This document shows, in pieces, positions 52,075 through 60,760 of a stretch of 64,000 bases of DNA. The notes beneath the pieces were generated by a model. That model searched no databases. It saw nothing but the letters and a program-made list of their open reading frames with translations, and had not been told where the DNA came from. The stretch lies in NCBI RefSeq assembly GCF_902729445.1, contig NZ_CACVCE010000045.1, forward strand, positions 62,001 to 126,000, in the 5' to 3' direction. The translations under genes were made by a program, and so were the position numbers. Positions within the stretch are counted from its first letter, which is position 1. The number at the start of each line of letters is the position of its first letter. This DNA is from Magnetospirillum sp902729445 (GTDB lineage: Bacteria; Pseudomonadota; Alphaproteobacteria; Rhodospirillales; Magnetospirillaceae).

Positions 52075-52974
52075 CTATTTCTCGCCCGACAGCCGCGACA
52101 GAATGTCGTCAAGCTGTTCCAGGCTGCCATATTCGACGGTCAGTTCGCCGCCCTTGCCCTGCGGGGTGATGCGCACCCGGCAGCCCAGCATCTCGGTCAG
52201 GTCGCGTTCCAGGGCGGCGGTGTCGGCATCCTTGGCCGAGGCCTTGGACGGCCGCCCGCCGGCCGATTTCGGCTTGGCGCCCGCCCCGGCCAGCTTCTCG
52301 GTCTGGCGGACGTTGAGGGCGCGATCGACCACCTGGCGGGCCAGGCCGGCCGGATCGGCCGAGGTCAGCAGGGCGCGGGCGTGGCCGGCGGTGATGCGGC
52401 CCTCTTCCAGCAGGGTCTTGACGCTGTCCGGCAGGGCCAGCAGACGCATCATGTTGGCGACATGGCTGCGCGACTTGCCGACCGCCTTGGCCAGCTCTTC
52501 CTGGGTGTGGTTGAACTCGTCGACCAGGCGGCGATAGCCGTCGGCCTCTTCCAGCGCGGTCAGGTCCTGGCGCTGCAGGTTCTCGACTAGGGCGACCTCC
52601 AGGGCCTCCTTGTCGGTGAACTCGCGGATGATCACCGGGACTTCGTGCAATTGCGCCCGCTGCGCCGCCCGCCAGCGGCGCTCGCCGGCGATGATCTCGT
52701 AGGCGCCCTGGTAGGGCCGCACCAGGATCGGCTGCAGCACGCCCTTCGAGCGCACCGATTCCACCAGGTCGGCGATGGCCGCCTCGTCGAATTGCCGGCG
52801 CGGCTGGAACTTGCCGGGCTTCAGCTCGCCGATCGGCAGGGTGCGCAGACCGGCAGGCTTGGCGGTCCCGGCCAGGGCCTGGCCGTCCAGAACGGCCGCC
52901 GCCGCCGCCACCGCCGAATCGCCCAACAGCGCGGACAGACCGCGGCCCAGATTGCGTCGCTTTTCCTCAGCCAC
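52075..52974 (-). CDS. parB: Chromosome-partitioning protein ParB
   Basis: 299-residue CTP-dependent DNA clamp that loads at parS and organises the origin region. The N-terminal CTPase has GERRWRA (97-103) and ENLQRQDLTALEEA (131-144); an HTH lies at about 158-182 (TQEELAKAVGKSRSHVANMM); the last 40 residues form the dimer domain. The start is a GTG at 52974, 6 bases after the parA stop; AAGGA is very close to it. It ends next to a REP-like palindrome. Confidence 0.95.
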   Translation of the reverse strand: MAEEKRRNLGRGLSALLGDSAVAAAAAVLDGQALAGTAKPAGLRTLPIGELKPGKFQPRRQFDEAAIADLVESVRSKGVLQPILVRPYQGAYEIIAGERRWRAAQRAQLHEVPVIIREFTDKEALEVALVENLQRQDLTALEEADGYRRLVDEFNHTQEELAKAVGKSRSHVANMMRLLALPDSVKTLLEEGRITAGHARALLTSADPAGLARQVVDRALNVRQTEKLAGAGAKPKSAGGRPSKASAKDADTAALERDLTEMLGCRVRITPQGKGGELTVEYGSLEQLDDILSRLSGEK

Positions 52975-52979
52975 GTTCC

Positions 52980-53786
52980 TTACGCCCCCTTCGTCGCGCG
53001 CCGCTCGCGCTTCAGCATTTCCGCGGCGAGATGGATATAAGCTTCCGAACCGGCGCATTTGTGATCGTAGATCAGCACCGGCTTGCCGTGGCTCGGCGCC
53101 TCGGAAATGCGCACGTTGCGCGGGATCACCGTGTCATAGACCTTGTCACCGAAGAATGCGCGCACGTCGGCCGCCACCTGTTCGGTCAGGTTGTTGCGCT
53201 TGTCGAACATGGTCAGCACGATGCCCTGCAATTCCAGGCCGGGATTGAAGCCCTGGCGGATCGCCTCGATGGTCTTGACCAGGTGCGAGATGCCTTCCAG
53301 GGCGAAGAACTCGCACTGCAGCGGCACCAGCACCGCGTGGGCCGCCACCAGGGCGTTCAGGGTCAACAGGTTCAGGGATGGCGGGCAATCGATCAGCACG
53401 TAATCCCAGCCGGCCACCGCCGGCTTCAAGGCCTCGGCCAGCCGGACCTCGCGCCGGGCCATTTCCACCAGCTCGATCTCGGCACCCGACAGATCGACGC
53501 CCGACGGCACCACCGACAGGCCGGGAATCTCGGTCTCGCGCACCGCCTCGGCCAGTTTCGCCTCGCCGATCAGGACGTGATAGGAATTGATCGCCCGATC
53601 GGCCCGGTCAACGCCCAGGCCGGTGCTGGCATTGCCCTGGGGGTCCAGGTCGATCATCAGCACCTTCTTGCGGGTCGCCACCATGGCGGTCGCCAGGTTG
53701 ATGGCGGTGGTGGTCTTGCCGACCCCGCCCTTCTGGTTGGCGATGGCGATAATGCGGGCGGCGTTGCTAACGCTCTGCTCGACCAC
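52980..53786 (-). CDS. parA: Chromosome-partitioning ATPase ParA
   Basis: 268-residue MinD/ParA-type ATPase that moves ParB-parS complexes. The deviant Walker A is KGGVGKTT (19-26), followed by DLDPQGNAST (Walker A') and YVLIDCPPSLNLLT (Walker B). It starts with a GTG at 53786, inside the 3' end of rsmG (20-base same-strand overlap), with GAGAGG upstream. Order rsmG-parA-parB is conserved near alphaproteobacterial origins. Confidence 0.96.
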   Translation of the reverse strand: MVEQSVSNAARIIAIANQKGGVGKTTTAINLATAMVATRKKVLMIDLDPQGNASTGLGVDRADRAINSYHVLIGEAKLAEAVRETEIPGLSVVPSGVDLSGAEIELVEMARREVRLAEALKPAVAGWDYVLIDCPPSLNLLTLNALVAAHAVLVPLQCEFFALEGISHLVKTIEAIRQGFNPGLELQGIVLTMFDKRNNLTEQVAADVRAFFGDKVYDTVIPRNVRISEAPSHGKPVLIYDHKCAGSEAYIHLAAEMLKRERRATKGA

Positions 53787-54408
53787 GGCGGACCTCTCTC
53801 AAGTGAAGGATGGAGCTGGCCGGATCGGTCAGGGAAGTGACCCGGTCGAGCGAGAATATCCATTCTTTGGCCGCCTGGGTCAATTCGTCTTCCGCCGCCC
53901 GGCCCTTCAGGAACAGACATTCGCCGCCCGGCCCCAGATGCGGCTCGGCCCAGGACAGCAGTTTTTCCAACGGTGCCAGGGCTCTGGCGGTCACCAGATC
54001 GGCCGCCAACGGGGCCACCTGCTCGATGCGGGCATTGTGGATGGTCAGCTTGGTGGCGGTGACCCGGGCGGCCTCGCGCAGGAAGGCGCATTTGCGCCCG
54101 TCGCTTTCGATCAGATGGACGTCGGGCACCCCCAGGATGGCCAGGACCAGGCCGGGAAAGCCGGCGCCCGACCCCATGTCGACAAGTCTGTGGACGGATT
54201 GGGGAACAAGCGGGAAAAGCTGGGCGGAATCCAGGAAATGCCGCTGCCACAGGCTGGGGATGGTTTCCGGCCCGACCAGATTGATCCGCGCCTGCCATTT
54301 GACCAGCAGATCGGCATAGGTCTGCAGCCGCTCGCCGGTTTCACGTGAAACAGCGATGTCGGCCAGACACTGTTCCATTCCATAGGGGGTCTGTTTCACG
54401 TGAAACAC
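53767..54408 (-). CDS. rsmG: 16S rRNA (guanine-N7) methyltransferase RsmG
   Basis: 213-residue methyltransferase that modifies G527 of 16S rRNA. SAM motif: VDMGSGAGFPGL; RALAPLEKLL and LFLKG are also typical. I choose the GTG at 54408, which begins inside a parS site (VFHVKQ); a TTG at 54411 and an ATG at 54378 are alternatives. A second parS-like site lies within the reading frame near residue 21 (AVSRETG). Follows mnmG by 10 bases. Confidence 0.93.
   Translation of the reverse strand: MFHVKQTPYGMEQCLADIAVSRETGERLQTYADLLVKWQARINLVGPETIPSLWQRHFLDSAQLFPLVPQSVHRLVDMGSGAGFPGLVLAILGVPDVHLIESDGRKCAFLREAARVTATKLTIHNARIEQVAPLAADLVTARALAPLEKLLSWAEPHLGPGGECLFLKGRAAEDELTQAAKEWIFSLDRVTSLTDPASSILHLREVRRGRAER
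54337..54352. other. parS: parS site inside rsmG
   Basis: GGTTTCACGTGAAACA, matching the 16-bp parS consensus at 15 positions (first base differs). Encoded within the start of rsmG. Confidence 0.85.
54392..54407. other. parS: Perfect parS site at the rsmG start codon
   Basis: TGTTTCACGTGAAACA, a full 16-bp palindrome identical to the bacterial parS consensus. It covers the first codons of rsmG (GTG TTT CAC GTG), so ParB binding and rsmG expression may interact. Confidence 0.93.
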
Positions 54409-54418
54409 CAAATGCTGT

Positions 54419-56296
54419 TCATGCCGCCCCTCGCCGTTTCACATGCCCGAGCAGGGCCGAAATCGCCGCCGGGGTGACCCCGGGAATGCGGGCCGCCGCC
54501 GCCAGACTGGCCGGCCGGGCCGCCGCCAATTTCTGCCGCACCTCGTTGGACAGCGAGCCGACCTGGGCATAATCCAGATCGGCCGGCAGTTCCAGCCCCT
54601 CGTCGCGGCGATAGGCACGGATGTCGGCCTCCTGCCGATCCAGATAGCCACGATACTTGCCCTCGATCTCCAATTGCTCGGCACTGGCCGGGTCGATGGC
54701 GGCCAGCTCGGGCCACAGGGCCGCCAGCCGGGCCAGCGTCATGTCGGGATAGCCCAACAGGTCCCAGGCCGAGCGCGCCACCCCGTCCTGATTGACGGCG
54801 AAACCGGCCCGGGCCAGCACGGTCGGGCTGGCTGACAATTGGTCCAGCATCGCACGCCCCGCCGTCAACCCGGCCAGACGGCGGGCGAAGGCCTGGCGAC
54901 GTTCGGGTCCGACGCAGCCCATGGCCTCGCCGATGGGGGTCAGACGCAGATCGGCATTGTCCGAGCGCAGCAGCAGCCGATATTCGGCGCGCGAGGTGAA
55001 CATGCGGTACGGCTCGCTGGTGCCCAGCCGCACCAGATCGTCGATCATCACCCCGATATAGGCGTCGGCACGGTCAAGGATCAAAGGCGCCGATCTGGCC
55101 ACCCGACGGGCGGCGTTGAGGCCGGCGACCAGGCCTTGCGCGCCGGCTTCCTCGTAGCCGGTGGTGCCGTTGATCTGGCCGGCGAGGAAAAGGCCCGGCA
55201 CCGTGCGCACCGCCAGCGAGCGATCCAGGGCGCGCGGATCGACGAAATCATACTCGATGGCATAGCCCGGCCGCAGGATGGTCACCCGCTCGAGTCCGGC
55301 CATGGTGCGGATCATGGCGTCCTGCACCTCGGCCGGCAGCGAGGTCGAGATGCCGTTGGGATAGACGGTCGGATCGTCCAGCCCCTCGGGCTCGAGGAAG
55401 ATCTGGTGGCGATCCTTGTCGGCGAAGCGGACGATCTTGTCCTCGATCGACGGGCAATAGCGCGGGCCGACCGATTGGATACGACCGGAATACATCGCCG
55501 AGCGATGCAGGTTGGCAATGATCACCCCGTGGGTGGCGGCGTTGGTATAGGTGATGCCGCAGCGGACCTGCGGCTGGGTGATGGATGCCGTCAGGGTCGA
55601 GAACGGCACCGGCGGATCGTCACCGGCCTGCATGTCCAACCCGGCCCAATCGATAGTGCGACCGTCCAGCCGGGCCGGGGTGCCGGTCTTCAGCCGGGCC
55701 AGCGGCAGGCCCAGACGCTTCAAGGCCCGCGACAATCCGTAATTGGGGGCGTCGCCGACCCGGCCGGCCGGCCAGCTCCGCTCGCCGCAATGAATCAGGC
55801 CGGACAGGAAGGTGCCGGTGGTCACCACCACCGCTGCCGCCGCGATGGTGCGGCCATCGGCCAGCACCAGGCCGGTCACCGCGCCATCGGTCACCACAAG
55901 ATCGTCGGCCGCCCCTTGCACCAGCCGCAAATTCTCCTGGCCCTCGAGCAAGGACCGCATGGCCCGGCGGTACAGCTTGCGGTCGGCCTGGGCGCGCGGC
56001 CCCTGCACCGCCGGCCCTTTCGAGCGATTGAGGATACGGAACTGGATGCCGCCTTGGTCGATGGCCCGGCCCATCAAGCCGTCCAACGCGTCGATCTCGC
56101 GCACCAGCTGGCCCTTGGCCAGGCCCCCGATGGCCGGGTTGCAGCTCATCTCGCCCAGGGTGTCCAGGCGCTGGGTCAGCAAGATGGTGTCGGCGCCGGT
56201 GCGGGCCGCGGCGGCTGCCGCCTCGCACCCGGCATGACCCCCGCCGATCACCACCACGTCGGCCGTCAGCTGCGCATCTCGTTTCACGTGAAACAC
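54419..56296 (-). CDS. mnmG: tRNA uridine 5-carboxymethylaminomethyl modification enzyme MnmG
   Basis: 625-residue FAD enzyme that with MnmE makes the cmnm5/nm5 modification at U34 of several tRNAs. FAD motif: IGGGHAGCEAA (17-27). NPAIGGLAKGQLVREIDALDG contains the NADH/FAD region with catalytic Cys close by; RPGYAIEYDFVDPR and VAGQINGTTGYEEA-like strings are standard. The GTG at 56296 lies directly after the mnmE stop and inside a parS site. Confidence 0.96.
   Translation of the reverse strand: MFHVKRDAQLTADVVVIGGGHAGCEAAAAAARTGADTILLTQRLDTLGEMSCNPAIGGLAKGQLVREIDALDGLMGRAIDQGGIQFRILNRSKGPAVQGPRAQADRKLYRRAMRSLLEGQENLRLVQGAADDLVVTDGAVTGLVLADGRTIAAAAVVVTTGTFLSGLIHCGERSWPAGRVGDAPNYGLSRALKRLGLPLARLKTGTPARLDGRTIDWAGLDMQAGDDPPVPFSTLTASITQPQVRCGITYTNAATHGVIIANLHRSAMYSGRIQSVGPRYCPSIEDKIVRFADKDRHQIFLEPEGLDDPTVYPNGISTSLPAEVQDAMIRTMAGLERVTILRPGYAIEYDFVDPRALDRSLAVRTVPGLFLAGQINGTTGYEEAGAQGLVAGLNAARRVARSAPLILDRADAYIGVMIDDLVRLGTSEPYRMFTSRAEYRLLLRSDNADLRLTPIGEAMGCVGPERRQAFARRLAGLTAGRAMLDQLSASPTVLARAGFAVNQDGVARSAWDLLGYPDMTLARLAALWPELAAIDPASAEQLEIEGKYRGYLDRQEADIRAYRRDEGLELPADLDYAQVGSLSNEVRQKLAAARPASLAAAARIPGVTPAAISALLGHVKRRGAA
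56280..56295. other. parS: parS site at the mnmG start codon
   Basis: CGTTTCACGTGAAACA, 15 of 16 consensus positions (first base C instead of T), covering the first codons of mnmG. Confidence 0.85.
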
Positions 56297-57607
56297 CTAT
56301 TTGCCGATACAGAACTCGCCAAACACCACATCCAGCACGTCCTCGACATCGACCCGGCCGCTGATCCGTCCGATGGCCCCAGCCGCCGCCCGTATCTCCT
56401 CGGCGGCCAGTTCCAGCCCCAGTCCCGGGTCGAAGCGACCAAGCGCGACCAAGGCCTCGGTCGCCGCCGCCCGGTGGCGGGCCCGGGTCAGGGCCGGCGC
56501 CTGGGTGAGGGCGAAGCGGGACGCCACCTCGCCGGTCAACCGTTCCAGCAACTCGTCCAGACCGGCGCCGGTGCGGGCCGATAGCATGATCGGGGCGGCG
56601 CCGTCGATGGAAAAAGCATCGCTGCCCGGCTGATCGGCCTTGTTGGCCACCACCACCGAATCCCCGCCCAGCAGGGCCAGGGTGGCGGCATCGGCCGGAC
56701 AGCCCGCATCAAATACCAGCAATTTCAGGTCGGCCGCCTCGGCCTTGACCAAAGCGCGGCGGATACCCTCGGCCTCGATCTCCTCGGCGGCCTCGCGCAG
56801 TCCGGCGGTATCGGCCAGCACCACCGGCCAGCCCTGCAAGTCCAGATGTACCTCGATGACGTCGCGGGTGGTGCCGGCGGTGGCCGAGACGATGGCCACC
56901 TCGCGCCCGGCGATGCGGTTCAGCAGACTGGACTTGCCGGCATTGGGGGCACCCAGGATGGCGACATGGATGCCGTCGCGCAGCCGCTCGTGCCGCACGC
57001 CTTCGGCCAGATGGCCACGCAGCTCGGCCGCCAGCCGGGCCACCAGCTGGGCCGCCTGGTCGGTCACGCCGTCGGGCAGATCCTCGTCGGAAAAATCGAT
57101 GCAGGCCTCCAGCAGGGCCAGGGCACGGATCAGATCGGCCCGCCAGCCCTCGGCCAGCCGGTCCAGCCCGCCATCCAATTGCAGCAGGGCCTGGCGCCGC
57201 TGCGCCGCCGTCTCGGCATCGACCAGATCGGCGATGGCCTCGGCCCGGGTCAGGTCCAGCTTGCCGTTCAGGAAGGCGCGCTTGGAAAACTCGCCCGGTT
57301 CGGCCGGGCGCAGACCCAACCCCACCAGCGCATGGGCCAGGGCGGCGGCGACGGCGCGACCGCCATGCAGGTGCAGCTCGCAGACATCCTCGCCGGTAAA
57401 GCTGGCCGGCCCGGGAAACCACAGGGCCAGGCCGTCATCGATCACCTCGCCCTCATGGGTGGGCCGCACCCGAACCGCCATGCGGGCCGGCGGCAATGAT
57501 CCGGTCAGGCTGACCAAGGCCGGCCCGGCCAGCGGCCCGGACAGGCGAAACACCGCGACGCCTCCCCGTCCCGGTGCGCTGGCCAGGGCAAAAATAGTCT
57601 GGGTCAT
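56297..57607 (-). CDS. mnmE: tRNA modification GTPase MnmE
   Basis: 436-residue GTPase partner of MnmG. The N-terminal formyl-tetrahydrofolate domain (1-120) contains PGPASFTGEDVCELHLHGG; the G domain has GAPNAGKS (219-226) and DTAGLREA; the C-terminus ends in CIGK (433-436), the Cys essential for tRNA modification. ATG at 57607 overlaps the stop of the ferredoxin gene. Confidence 0.96.
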   Translation of the reverse strand: MTQTIFALASAPGRGGVAVFRLSGPLAGPALVSLTGSLPPARMAVRVRPTHEGEVIDDGLALWFPGPASFTGEDVCELHLHGGRAVAAALAHALVGLGLRPAEPGEFSKRAFLNGKLDLTRAEAIADLVDAETAAQRRQALLQLDGGLDRLAEGWRADLIRALALLEACIDFSDEDLPDGVTDQAAQLVARLAAELRGHLAEGVRHERLRDGIHVAILGAPNAGKSSLLNRIAGREVAIVSATAGTTRDVIEVHLDLQGWPVVLADTAGLREAAEEIEAEGIRRALVKAEAADLKLLVFDAGCPADAATLALLGGDSVVVANKADQPGSDAFSIDGAAPIMLSARTGAGLDELLERLTGEVASRFALTQAPALTRARHRAAATEALVALGRFDPGLGLELAAEEIRAAAGAIGRISGRVDVEDVLDVVFGEFCIGK

Positions 57608-57948
57608 TTGCCCTGGTCGGGCGTCAGCATCAGCCGCTCGACCCGACCGCCGCCGACCAGGTGGGTCTCAAGGATCTCGTCGATGTCGGCGTGGGTCTTG
57701 AAGCCGTACCAGATGCCGTCGGGATAGACCACCAGCACCGGCCCCAACCCGCAGCGATCCAGGCAGCCGGCGGAATTGATCCGCACGTCCTTCAGGCCGG
57801 CTTCCTTGGCCTTGGCCTTCAGATAGTCGCGCAAGGATTCCGAGCCGTGACCGGCGCAGCTGCCGCGCGGCGTACCGTCGGGCCGGCGATTGGTGCAGAC
57901 GAAGACGTGCAGGCTGAAATAGGGGGCGGGATCGGTGGGGCGGCTCAC
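57604..57948 (-). CDS. Thioredoxin-like [2Fe-2S] ferredoxin
   Basis: 114 residues. Four cysteines, Cys18, Cys31, Cys62 and Cys66 (VFVCTNRR, GSCAGHG, SAGCLDRCGLG), match the shethna-type / NuoE-like thioredoxin-fold [2Fe-2S] pattern. Electron carrier with unknown partner. GTG start at 57948 overlaps the DUF6489 stop (GTGA) and its own stop overlaps mnmE. Confidence 0.88.
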   Translation of the reverse strand: MSRPTDPAPYFSLHVFVCTNRRPDGTPRGSCAGHGSESLRDYLKAKAKEAGLKDVRINSAGCLDRCGLGPVLVVYPDGIWYGFKTHADIDEILETHLVGGGRVERLMLTPDQGK

Positions 57949-58196
57949 TCTTTCTTCCCCCCGCGGCCGGCATTGGCGAACTGCGCCCAGAACATCTTCT
58001 GCAGCTGCTCCATGCCCTGCACGCCTGCCGGCAGCCAGGTCTTCAGCATCACTTCCGGCTCCATGGCGTGCAGGCTGGCGGTCATCCGCTCCTGGATCTG
58101 AGCCATCAGGGCGTCCTGCATCGGGCGGACGTCGGGCAGGCCCAGGAAGGTCCGCGCCTCTTCCGGCGTGCAGTCGATATCGACGGTGATCTTCAT
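57945..58196 (-). CDS. DUF6489-type small protein
   Basis: 83 residues: MKITVDIDCTPEEARTFLGL, then VRPMQDALMAQIQERM and WLPAGVQGMEQLQKMFW. This matches a conserved alphaproteobacterial family of unknown function (DUF6489). It heads the operon DUF6489, ferredoxin, mnmE, mnmG, rsmG, parA, parB. The 96 bases upstream, shared with the divergent yyaL-like gene, hold the promoter. Confidence 0.8.
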   Translation of the reverse strand: MKITVDIDCTPEEARTFLGLPDVRPMQDALMAQIQERMTASLHAMEPEVMLKTWLPAGVQGMEQLQKMFWAQFANAGRGGKKE

Positions 58197-58292
58197 CTTG
58201 CCATCCCTTACGGCTTGCCAAACGGGCGTCGCATACCAAACTAAGCCTTCACACCCGCCTTCGCAACGCCACACCGAACCCGGATATCGTCC

Positions 58293-60296
58293 ATGACCAA
58301 CCGCCTTGCCGGCGAGACCAGCCCCTATCTGCTGCAGCACCAGGACAATCCGGTGGATTGGTGGCCGTGGGGCCCCGAGGCCCTGGCCGAAGCCAAGGCG
58401 CAGGGAAAGCCGATCCTGTTGTCCATCGGCTATGCCGCCTGCCATTGGTGCCATGTCATGGCCCATGAAAGCTTCGAGGACCCGGCCATCGCCGAACAGG
58501 TCAACCGGGACTTCATCGCCATCAAGATCGACCGCGAGGAACGGCCCGATCTCGATTCCATCTATCAGCAGGCGCTGGGGCTGATGGGCCAACATGGCGG
58601 CTGGCCGCTGACCATGTTCTGCACTCCCGCGGCCGAGCCCTTTTGGGGCGGCACCTATTTCCCGCCCTCGCCCCGTTGGGGCCGGCCCAGCTTCCCCGAG
58701 GTGCTGGGTGCGGTGTCGCGGTCGTGGGAACTGACCCAGGAAAGGGTGTTCGAGAACGTCGCCGCCCTGAAGGCCGGCCTGGCCCGCGCCGCCCACTCGC
58801 CGGGTCCGGGTGCGCTGAGTTTGGATCTGCTGGACCGGTCGGCCCGGGCCATCTTGCGCATGGTCGATACCGAACATGGCGGCATCGGCGGCGCGCCCAA
58901 GTTTCCCCAACCCGGCCTGTTCGACTTCCTGTGGCGCTCGGCCCGGCGCACCGGCGATAGCGCCATGAAAAACGCCGTGCTGCTGACCCTGGACCGCATC
59001 TGCCAGGGCGGCATCTACGATCATCTGGGCGGCGGCTTCATGCGCTATTCCACCGACGACATCTGGCTGGTGCCCCATTTCGAGAAGATGCTGTACGACA
59101 ACGCGCAACTGGTGTCGCTGCTGACCCTGCTGTGGCAGGAGACCGGCGACCCGCTGTGGCGCGACCGGGTCGCCGAGACCATCGGCTGGCTGCAAAGCGA
59201 GATGCTGGCCGAGGGCGATGCCTTCGCCGCCACCTTGGATGCCGATTCCGAGGGTCATGAAGGCCGCTTCTATGTCTGGCAGGCGGCCGAGATCGATTCC
59301 CTGCTGGATGCCGAGACCAATCGCTGGTTCCGCCAGGCCTATGGCATCACCCAGCGTGGCAATTGGGAAGGAGCGACCATCCTCAACCGCTCCGGCCCGC
59401 AGCCCGAAGGGGCCGAGGATTTGCTGGCCCGGGCCCGGCCGATCCTGAAGGCCGCCCGCGACCAGCGGGTCCGGCCCGGCCGCGACGACAAGGTGCTGGC
59501 CGACTGGAACGGACTGATGATCGCGGCCCTGGCCGAGGCGGCCTTCGTCTTCGACCAGCCTGGCTGGCTGGATGCGGCCCGGCGCGCCTTCGAGACGGTG
59601 CGCACCCGCATGGCCCTGCCCGGCGATCGCCTGGCCCATTCGCTTCGCCTGGACCGGTTGTCCGATGTCGGCCTGCTCGATGACCTGGCGGCGATGGGGC
59701 TGGCGGCCTTGGCCCTTTACCAGACCACCGGCGAGAGCCCCTATCTGCGCCAGGCCGCCGCTTGGGCCGACGCCGCGCAGACCCATCATTGGGACCAAAG
59801 CGGCGGCGGCTTCTTCCAGACCGCCACGGATGCCCGCGACCTGTTGGTCCGACCCAAGCCGGTCCATGATTCGGCGGTGCCGTCGGCCAACGGATTGATG
59901 GCCCAATTGCTGGCCAAATTGTGGCTGGCCACCGGCGAGACCCGCTGGCGTGACCGCGCCGATGCCACCATCGCCGCCTTCTCAGGCCTCGACATCGACC
60001 ATTACCCCAACATCACCGCCCTGCTGACCGCCTTCGACCTGCTGGCCGATTCGGTCCAGGTGGTGATCACCGCAGGCGTCGGCGCCCACGCGCTGGAACG
60101 CGCCGTCGCCGCGATCGCCCTGCCCAATCGGATCCTGCTGCGGACCGGCGGCACCGATCCCCTGCCCGATCATCACCCGGCCTTCGGCAAAATGCCCATC
60201 GACGGCCGGTCCGCCGCCTATGTCTGCCGGGGCTCGACCTGTTCCGCCCCGATCACCGATCCCGCCGCCTTGCGCGCAGCCCTTGCTTCACGTTAG
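58293..60296 (+). CDS. Thioredoxin-domain / glycosidase-like protein (YyaL, DUF255 family)
   Basis: 667 residues. The N-terminal DUF255 thioredoxin-like domain has the redox pair CHWC (50-53) in AACHWCHVMAHESFED; the rest is an alpha/alpha-barrel with HNF-like motifs such as GIYDHLGGGFMRYSTDD and DSEGHEGRFYVW. Family name YyaL / spermatogenesis-associated protein 20; function unclear. The last 50 residues end in YVCRGSTCSAP. Confidence 0.92.
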   Translation: MTNRLAGETSPYLLQHQDNPVDWWPWGPEALAEAKAQGKPILLSIGYAACHWCHVMAHESFEDPAIAEQVNRDFIAIKIDREERPDLDSIYQQALGLMGQHGGWPLTMFCTPAAEPFWGGTYFPPSPRWGRPSFPEVLGAVSRSWELTQERVFENVAALKAGLARAAHSPGPGALSLDLLDRSARAILRMVDTEHGGIGGAPKFPQPGLFDFLWRSARRTGDSAMKNAVLLTLDRICQGGIYDHLGGGFMRYSTDDIWLVPHFEKMLYDNAQLVSLLTLLWQETGDPLWRDRVAETIGWLQSEMLAEGDAFAATLDADSEGHEGRFYVWQAAEIDSLLDAETNRWFRQAYGITQRGNWEGATILNRSGPQPEGAEDLLARARPILKAARDQRVRPGRDDKVLADWNGLMIAALAEAAFVFDQPGWLDAARRAFETVRTRMALPGDRLAHSLRLDRLSDVGLLDDLAAMGLAALALYQTTGESPYLRQAAAWADAAQTHHWDQSGGGFFQTATDARDLLVRPKPVHDSAVPSANGLMAQLLAKLWLATGETRWRDRADATIAAFSGLDIDHYPNITALLTAFDLLADSVQVVITAGVGAHALERAVAAIALPNRILLRTGGTDPLPDHHPAFGKMPIDGRSAAYVCRGSTCSAPITDPAALRAALASR

Positions 60297-60304
60297 GCTG
60301 AATT

Positions 60305-60760
60305 ATGACCCAGATCACCACCAACAGCCCGGTCGGCCCGCTGACCATCTTCGCCGATGACGGCGCCATCGTCGCCGTCGAATGGGGCTGGCCGCCCGAA
60401 ACCGACGAAGCCCCCGGCGCCCTTTTGGAAGAGGCCCGCGCCCAGATCGAGGCCTATTTCGACGGCAGGTTGACCCGGTTCGATCTGCCGCTGGCGCCGT
60501 TCGGCACCGCTTTCCAGAAGAAAGTGTGGGCGGCCATCGCCGCCATTCCCTTCGGCCGGGCGCGGACCTATGGCGACATGGCCCGCGAATTGGGCACGGC
60601 GGCGCGCGCCCTGGGCGGCGCCTGCGGCCGCAACCCCATCCCGATCCTGATCCCCTGCCACCGGGTGCTGGGTGGCAATGGCGGCCTGGGCGGCTATTCC
60701 GGCATGGACGGGATCGATACCAAACGGTTCCTGCTGCGACATGAAGGGGTGCTGGTATGA
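60305..60760 (+). CDS. ogt: Methylated-DNA-protein-cysteine S-methyltransferase
   Basis: 151-residue suicide repair protein that takes methyl groups from O6-methylguanine. The acceptor is Cys118 in IPCHRV; FGRARTYGDMA and a C-terminal LLRHEG are family landmarks. Stop overlaps the ATG of the quinone oxidoreductase. No Ada regulatory domain. Confidence 0.95.
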   Translation: MTQITTNSPVGPLTIFADDGAIVAVEWGWPPETDEAPGALLEEARAQIEAYFDGRLTRFDLPLAPFGTAFQKKVWAAIAAIPFGRARTYGDMARELGTAARALGGACGRNPIPILIPCHRVLGGNGGLGGYSGMDGIDTKRFLLRHEGVLV

